From Chitinophagales bacterium (GTDB lineage: Bacteria; Bacteroidota; Bacteroidia; Chitinophagales; S012-47), in NCBI GenBank assembly GCA_015487695.1, contig WFPF01000103.1, positions 83,504 through 118,871 of the forward strand: a stretch of 35,368 bases of DNA, in the 5' to 3' direction. Below, in pieces: positions 30,889 through 35,368 of this stretch. Under the pieces are notes generated by a model that was not told the DNA's origin, made no database searches, and saw nothing but the letters and a program-made list of their open reading frames with translations. The position numbers and the translations under genes are program-made. Within the stretch, counting starts at the first letter, position 1. The number at the start of each line of letters is the position of its first letter.

Positions 30889-31793
30889 ACAATCGCTTGC
30901 TCTTCCTCCTTTCGGTCTTCCTGTTGAGCATTAGTGCTTTGTTGTTTTTGCGCAGTGCGACCGGAACCCCTTCCCTCCCCGGCAAGGAAGACGGGCTGCC
31001 TCCTTCCAGAAATTGTTTTGTAACATTGCCCGCGCACATTGAATTTGCCGGTGAACCGGTACCGCTCAACGATCAGGAAGTTTTTGAAAGACTGGACCGC
31101 GAAGTGCATGTAAACACCTACTTCCACTCTTCCACCATTCAGCTTGTCAAGCTCTCAAGCCGCTGGTTTCCGCTCATCGAAAAGATCCTGCGCAAGAATG
31201 GCGTACCCGATGATTTTAAATATCTGGCTGCTGCCGAAAGCGGCCTGCGCAATGTGGTCTCTCCCCGCGGAGCCCGTGGCATCTGGCAACTGATGCCCGG
31301 CACTGCCAAAGAATACGGCCTGATTGTTAACCGGGAAGTGGACGAACGCTACAATATTGAAAAATCAACGGAGGCCGCCTGTCAATACCTGAAAAATGCT
31401 TATGAAAAACTGGGCAGTTGGACACTGGCCGCAGCCTCCTACAACATGGGAATGGACGGCATAGAAAGTGAGATGACAAGGCAGGAACAGAACAACTACT
31501 ACGATCTCTTGCTGAACAGCGAAACCTCCCGCTACATGTTTCGAATTCTGGCATTAAAAACCATTTTAAGCGATCCTGCCAAATATGGTTTTTGCTATGA
31601 TGCCAGCGACCTTTACGAACCTTTGCAATACAAAAGCATAACGGTCGATACGGCCATTGATAATTTGGTCCATTTCGCCAGGCAGCAAAACACCACCTAT
31701 AAAATGCTGAAATACCTCAATCCCTGGCTTCGAAAGAACACGCTGAAAGAAGCAGAAGGGCAGGCTTTTGATATTAAAATACCCGCCTCTTAA
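30885..31793 (+). CDS. Lytic transglycosylase (SLT domain)
   Basis: 302 residues. Cuts the MurNAc-GlcNAc bond of peptidoglycan with formation of 1,6-anhydro ends, in the periplasm. N-terminal signal/anchor (LLFLLSVFLLSISALLFL), then an SLT domain with catalytic E118 in AAAESGLRNV, followed by SPRGARGIWQLMPGTAKEYGL (the stretch split by G and W typical of the family) and AAASYNMGM (about 184-192). The layout resembles MltD, but no LysM repeat is present, only a C-terminal region ending DIKIPAS. Starts inside the stop of the DUF2480-like gene. Confidence 0.92.
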   Translation: MNNRLLFLLSVFLLSISALLFLRSATGTPSLPGKEDGLPPSRNCFVTLPAHIEFAGEPVPLNDQEVFERLDREVHVNTYFHSSTIQLVKLSSRWFPLIEKILRKNGVPDDFKYLAAAESGLRNVVSPRGARGIWQLMPGTAKEYGLIVNREVDERYNIEKSTEAACQYLKNAYEKLGSWTLAAASYNMGMDGIESEMTRQEQNNYYDLLLNSETSRYMFRILALKTILSDPAKYGFCYDASDLYEPLQYKSITVDTAIDNLVHFARQQNTTYKMLKYLNPWLRKNTLKEAEGQAFDIKIPAS

Positions 31794-31827
31794 TCATACG
31801 GGCCGGGCTCAAAACCGCTCATCATAA

Positions 31828-31870
31828 TAGCTAAAAAAAGAAAACCCCGGAATCAATAATTCCGGGGTTT
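31828..31870 (-). terminator. Intrinsic terminator downstream of tRNA-Phe
   Basis: Perfect 12-base arms AAACCCCGGAAT (31842-31853) and ATTCCGGGGTTT (31859-31870). On the minus strand the hairpin is followed by a T-rich run (complement of 31832-31844), fitting the tRNA. On the plus strand only TTTATT follows, but it may still end the transglycosylase transcript. Confidence 0.82.
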
Positions 31871-31879
31871 ATTAAGAAG

Positions 31880-31952
31880 TGGTGCGGGGCAGGGTCGAAC
31901 TGCCGACACCAGGATTTTCAGTCCTGTGCTCTACCAACTGAGCTACCGCACC
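31880..31952 (-). tRNA. tRNA-Phe (GAA)
   Basis: On the minus strand: acceptor GGTGCGG/CCGCACC, D-arm TAGCTCAGTTGG, anticodon loop CTGAAAA with GAA, T-arm with CAGTTCGACCCTG, discriminator A. The bases after the discriminator are CTT, so CCA is not encoded, unlike in tRNA-Asn of this window. 73 bases. Confidence 0.96.
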
Positions 31953-32093
31953 CTTTCTCTGCACTCCGCTTTCGAGGCTATGCCCTTCAGCGGATTGCAA
32001 AAGTAAGCGAACTTTTATTTTTCTCCAACACCCCCTCAAAATACCTTTAAAAAAGCGGAGATCTGCAAAAGAGAGAATTGTGTTCCGAAACTG

Positions 32094-32101
32094 TATTTTT
32101 A
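32094..32101 (+). promoter_or_regulatory. TATTTTTA box immediately before the histidine kinase
   Basis: Same octamer as before asd and the DUF2480-like gene, but only four bases before the ATG. If it is a true -7 box, the kinase mRNA would be nearly leaderless; otherwise it is a chance match in AT-rich DNA. Confidence 0.22.
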
Positions 32102-32105
32102 ACCT

Positions 32106-33122
32106 ATGAACGAACGATTGCGCAGCTGGCAAGAGCGAATCAACGGACCGGTACTTCTCTTTGTCGTGCTGACTTTTTACATCTTTGCCTCCTTTGCCTG
32201 GTGGACATTTCTCCTGGTCAGCAACAACCGCTACACCCTTCGCCAAAACAAGGAGATCATGGAGTGGCGCATGATGATGAATGACGATGAGCTCACAGAT
32301 GTCACACAGTTTCCGGCCTATCAGGAAATGAAAACACGCTACGACCGGCAAATCTGGATGATTCTGGGCGAAGCACTGATTTTCTTCATTCTTCTGAGCA
32401 TAGCCGTATTGCAGATCTGGAAAAGCTATCGCCATGAGCTGAGCCTGGCACGGCAGCAGCGCAACTTTATCCTGTCCATCAGCCACGAACTTAAAAGCCC
32501 GCTGGCCTCTATCAAGCTGGCCCTCGAGACCCTCCTGCACCGGCAGCTTCCTCCGGAGCGCGTCAATCAAATAAGCAAGAACGCCCTCAGCGATGCCGAG
32601 AGGCTGGAAAAGCTGGTCGAAGACATATTGCTGGCAGCCCGGCTCGAAGACAGCAGTTTCGACCCGGGAGAAGAAGAAGTCAACTTTTCGGAATTGCTGA
32701 AAAAGCTGATAGAAAAATACCGCATTCAGCATCCCGGCAGAATCATTGAGTGCCAATGTGAGGAAGAACTGACACTGCGGGGCGACAGGCAGTTGCTGCA
32801 ATCGCTTGCGGGCAACCTGATCGAAAATGCCCTGAAATACAGCCCTGAAGATGCCCCTGTGGAGCTTTCACTGAAAGCCGCATACAAAGACATCATTTTT
32901 GAGGTGAAAGATTACGGAAACGGTATTCCGGCTGATGAAAAAGCCCACATCTTTAAGCGTTTCTACCGCATCGGGAATGAAGATACCAGAAACACGAAAG
33001 GAACCGGGCTGGGCCTTTTTATTGTCAAACAGGTGGCCGATGCCATGGGTGCCCGCATCGAAGTGCTTACACATGAAAAAGGGGGCACCCTCTTCAGGGT
33101 TTGTTTTCCCAAATACAAATGA
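32106..33122 (+). CDS. Membrane sensor histidine kinase
   Basis: 338 residues. Two helices (about 15-38 and 84-105) bracket a small periplasmic loop of ~45 residues. HisKA H-box SISHELKSPL with phosphorylated H127, then the ATPase motifs N-box LIENALKY, G1 DYGNGIP, F-box FKRFYRI and G2 GTGLGLFIV. Only about 20 residues lie between helix 2 and the H-box, so there is no HAMP domain. The response regulator follows after 66 bases. The signal is unknown; the tiny sensor loop suggests a membrane or partner-protein input. Confidence 0.93.
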   Translation: MNERLRSWQERINGPVLLFVVLTFYIFASFAWWTFLLVSNNRYTLRQNKEIMEWRMMMNDDELTDVTQFPAYQEMKTRYDRQIWMILGEALIFFILLSIAVLQIWKSYRHELSLARQQRNFILSISHELKSPLASIKLALETLLHRQLPPERVNQISKNALSDAERLEKLVEDILLAARLEDSSFDPGEEEVNFSELLKKLIEKYRIQHPGRIIECQCEEELTLRGDRQLLQSLAGNLIENALKYSPEDAPVELSLKAAYKDIIFEVKDYGNGIPADEKAHIFKRFYRIGNEDTRNTKGTGLGLFIVKQVADAMGARIEVLTHEKGGTLFRVCFPKYK

Positions 33123-33188
33123 CACTATAATGACGGCCCCGCTTTGACCGTTTAATATCTTAAAATCGTTAAATAAATAAAAAAAATC

Positions 33189-33890
33189 ATGCTGTACAGA
33201 ATCCTCCTGGTAGAAGACGAAAGCCACCTGCGTGAGAACATCCGGACCAACTTAGAACTGGAAGGCTACGAAGTGGTAAGCACCGGTGTCGGGCGGGAGG
33301 CGCTTAAGCATTTTAAGGAACAGCGTTTCAACCTGGTTATCCTTGATGTGATGCTCCCTGAAATGTCAGGATATGACATCTGCGAGCAAATGCGCCTGGA
33401 GGATTCGCATATTCCCATCCTCTTTCTGACGGCCAAAGACACAAGCCAGGACATCGTGCACGGGCTGAAAAAAGGAGCCGATGACTATCTCACAAAGCCT
33501 TTCAATCTCGAAGAATTCCTGCTGAGAACCAAGGCCCTGCTGAAACGCAGCGTAAAAGGAGCCGAAAGAAAAGAAATGGATACCTACCGATTTGGCCCCA
33601 ATCAAATAGATTTTAAAACCTATCAGGCCAAAACCCCACATGGTGAGATTCAGCTTACGAAGAAAGAACTAAAACTGCTTAAACTGCTCATTGAACGCGA
33701 AAACGAAGTAGTCAGCCGGCAGGATATCCTCAAAAACGTTTGGGGCTATGACGTTTACCCTTCCACCCGCACGATTGATAATTTTATTCTCGCATTCCGG
33801 AAATACTTTGAAGAAGATCCCCGAAATCCACTTTTCTTCCATTCGGTCCGGGGGGTCGGCTATCAATTCACTCCGCTTGAAAAAGACTGA
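33189..33890 (+). CDS. OmpR/PhoB-type response regulator
   Basis: 233 residues. Receiver with acidic pocket E9/D10, phospho-acceptor D53 in VILDVMLPEMSG, T81 and K103 in DDYLTKPFN; then a winged-helix DNA-binding domain (about 135-230) with LTKKELKLLKLL, VVSRQDILKNVWGYD and VRGVGYQF. Partner of the kinase just upstream. The AT-rich 66-base gap could carry its own promoter, but no clear box is seen. Ends six bases from the stop of the convergent aminopeptidase, without a recognisable terminator between. It resembles the Bacteroidota RprY class; the name is not assigned. Confidence 0.93.
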   Translation: MLYRILLVEDESHLRENIRTNLELEGYEVVSTGVGREALKHFKEQRFNLVILDVMLPEMSGYDICEQMRLEDSHIPILFLTAKDTSQDIVHGLKKGADDYLTKPFNLEEFLLRTKALLKRSVKGAERKEMDTYRFGPNQIDFKTYQAKTPHGEIQLTKKELKLLKLLIERENEVVSRQDILKNVWGYDVYPSTRTIDNFILAFRKYFEEDPRNPLFFHSVRGVGYQFTPLEKD

Positions 33891-33896
33891 AGCGAC

Positions 33897-35368
33897 TCAG
33901 GGCAATACCATTTTCAATGTTTTTTCATCGCTCCCGCTTCTAAGCACGGCCACATAGACTCCCGAAGGCCAGGTACTGACATCCAGTGATAATAGCCCCT
34001 TATTGCTGAAATTTCCCGTTGCCATTTTTCTGCCCTGCATATCAAAAATGGCCAGTTCCACTTCCCGGAAAGGATCGCTGAGTACAATGAGCAGCTGTCC
34101 CGGATAGGCATTTAATGAATAGCTGATATCCCAGTTGCTTTCTTCTACATGGATTACCTGATTGTTGCGGCTCAATATCCAGCGTTGAGGATCAAACTCC
34201 AGCGCTTCCGCCTTAAAAGGAAGCGCTATGCGAAACTGCTCTCCGTTTCTGCTGTGATGAATTCGCAGCAGCGTATCGCGCGAAGCACCCGATACCAGAA
34301 CGGGGAGGTCCATTTCGAAAAAAGAGACACTGGCCGGCATGCTGCTTTCCTGATGAATGTCAATGAGAAGATCATTCCCATCGCTTTTCCATTTTATTAA
34401 ATATTTGGGATAGCCCTCACCGTAATACCACTGATCAAAAAAGTATTTGAGCTCCAGGCCGCTTTCGTTTTCAAGCTGTGCTTTGAAGTCATCCGTAGAA
34501 ACAAATCCCGAAGCCAGACCGGGATTGTTCAGATAGGAGCGCAAAGCCCTGAAAAAGACCTCATCCCCGAGGGTCCAGCGCAGCATATGAAGAAGCATCG
34601 CTCCTTTGCGATAACTTAGCCTTCCGTCAAATATGCGGGATACATTGCCGGTATCTTCCACATAAACCGAACCCTCCGGACGGCTGGTCACCGACTCAAT
34701 GGTCTGATTCAAAACCAATGGCCAGTACTGATTCGGGCTGAAGCGCTCATAGGCCAGCATAGTGATGTATGTCGCAAAACCTTCGTTGAGCCAGATGTCA
34801 TGCCAGGAGGCACAGGTGATGTGATCGCCAAACCACTGGTGGGCCAGTTCGTGCACCATCAGCTCAAAGGTGAATCCTCCCATAAAAGACATGGTTTGGT
34901 GCTCCATGCCGCCTCCCCAGCCAAACTGGGCATGTCCGTATTTCTCATTCATAAAAGGGTAAGGAATCAAGAGGGAATCCAACCACTGAAAATGACGTAC
35001 AAATTCTGACAAGGCGGGATCGGCCGGTGCAACGGCTTCTGGGTAGAGCATATTTTGCATCAGAAGAGGCCCCTCCTGCAGATCAATGGTATCTCTTCTT
35101 TCGACATAGACCGCTACAGCAGCAGCTACCAGGTAAACGGCTATCGGGTGGCGATGTTTCCAGTGATAAATGCGATTGGGGCCATCGCTGCTAACATCCA
35201 GGAGTAAACCGTTGCTGCCTGTCTGGTATTGGGCCGGTGTGCTGATGTAGATATCCAGCGAATCGATTTTATCCTGCAGGTTTTGCGGTGCAGGCCACCA
35301 GTCGCGGGCACCATAGGGCTCTGACAGAGTCCAGAGGGTGGCTCCCGCACTGTTGCTGCCCAGGCCGA
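33897..35368 (-). CDS. M1-family metallo-aminopeptidase with T9SS sorting domain (5' end outside window)
   Basis: 489 visible residues; the frame stays open to the right edge, so no frameshift is present and the N terminus lies beyond the window. The start of the visible part carries TLSEPYGARDWWPAPQNLQDK, the N-terminal beta domain of M1 enzymes (cut to its core LSEPYGARDWWP). Then the exopeptidase motif GGGMEH (in place of GAMEN), zinc site HELAHQWFG with the third ligand in NEGFATY (HExxH-18-E). The last ~75 residues (AYPGQLLIVL... FDMQGRKMATG... WPSGVYVAVL) are a type A T9SS sorting domain. It therefore should be secreted or surface-bound and trim peptides for nutrition. Confidence 0.93.
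   Translation of the reverse strand, partial: GLGSNSAGATLWTLSEPYGARDWWPAPQNLQDKIDSLDIYISTPAQYQTGSNGLLLDVSSDGPNRIYHWKHRHPIAVYLVAAAVAVYVERRDTIDLQEGPLLMQNMLYPEAVAPADPALSEFVRHFQWLDSLLIPYPFMNEKYGHAQFGWGGGMEHQTMSFMGGFTFELMVHELAHQWFGDHITCASWHDIWLNEGFATYITMLAYERFSPNQYWPLVLNQTIESVTSRPEGSVYVEDTGNVSRIFDGRLSYRKGAMLLHMLRWTLGDEVFFRALRSYLNNPGLASGFVSTDDFKAQLENESGLELKYFFDQWYYGEGYPKYLIKWKSDGNDLLIDIHQESSMPASVSFFEMDLPVLVSGASRDTLLRIHHSRNGEQFRIALPFKAEALEFDPQRWILSRNNQVIHVEESNWDISYSLNAYPGQLLIVLSDPFREVELAIFDMQGRKMATGNFSNKGLLSLDVSTWPSGVYVAVLRSGSDEKTLKMVLP

Noticed and set aside
31872-32801. 309-codon minus-strand open frame across tRNA-Phe and the histidine kinase
   Set aside because: It reads through a complete tRNA gene and is antisense to the kinase H-box and ATPase region.
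35061-35368. Possible frameshift or separate start at 35060 in the aminopeptidase
   Set aside because: The triplets from 35061 to 35366 contain no stop on the minus strand and encode the conserved M1 N-terminal segment, so the gene simply continues beyond the window.

Overview
This 35.4 kb window looks like chromosomal DNA of a Bacteroidota bacterium. The evidence is: type IX secretion (T9SS) C-terminal sorting domains of two kinds, SprB-type repeats, Bacteroidota-restricted families (DUF2480-like, a DUF6150-like Trp-repeat protein), promoter -7 boxes close to TAnnTTTG, and no Shine-Dalgarno sequences before the starts. A genus cannot be named from sequence alone. I see no insertion sequence, prophage, CRISPR array or rRNA.

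Left part (1-7300): the 3' part of a DsbD-like disulfide reductase; a minus-strand pair (secreted lamin-tail-domain protein with a type B sorting domain, then a small TerB-like protein); divergent from it asd (aspartate-semialdehyde dehydrogenase), a cytochrome b5-like mini-protein and a secreted protein with a degenerate sorting domain; then tRNA-Asn and a PfkB-family sugar/nucleoside kinase.

Middle (7300-19000): a single 11 kb gene encodes a 3664-residue secreted modular protein. It carries four P-domains, a PPC-like domain, about 14 PKD-like repeats, ten 'GGTW/GGTF' Ig-like modules, a LamG-like domain, two SprB repeats and a type A T9SS sorting domain. Its most striking property is that four of the ten GGTF modules, and one PKD-like module, are interrupted by whole foreign domains. 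In the GGTF modules the insertions sit at the same loop, so one scaffold module seems to act as a socket for guest domains. A small secreted coiled-coil-like protein lies directly upstream on the same strand.

Right part (19000-35368): a small two-helix membrane protein; a PLP-dependent amino-acid decarboxylase convergent with a 2,4-dienoyl-CoA-reductase-like SDR; then a long rightward block: Trp-repeat protein, coaX, outer-membrane barrel, TPR protein, terminator, lptC, small membrane protein, CNNM/CorC-type protein, ppiD-like chaperone, terminator. This block is mostly envelope biogenesis (LPS export, outer-membrane protein folding) with CoA synthesis. It is followed by a DUF2480-like gene translationally coupled to a lytic transglycosylase, tRNA-Phe, a histidine kinase/response regulator pair, and the visible 489 codons of an M1 aminopeptidase with a T9SS sorting domain that runs off the right edge.

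Intergenic space is small throughout; no gene-free stretch exceeds 300 bases. The longest (about 300 bases if the ATG at 18973 is used) lies between the small secreted gene and the two-helix membrane protein and contains only AT-rich promoter-like sequence.
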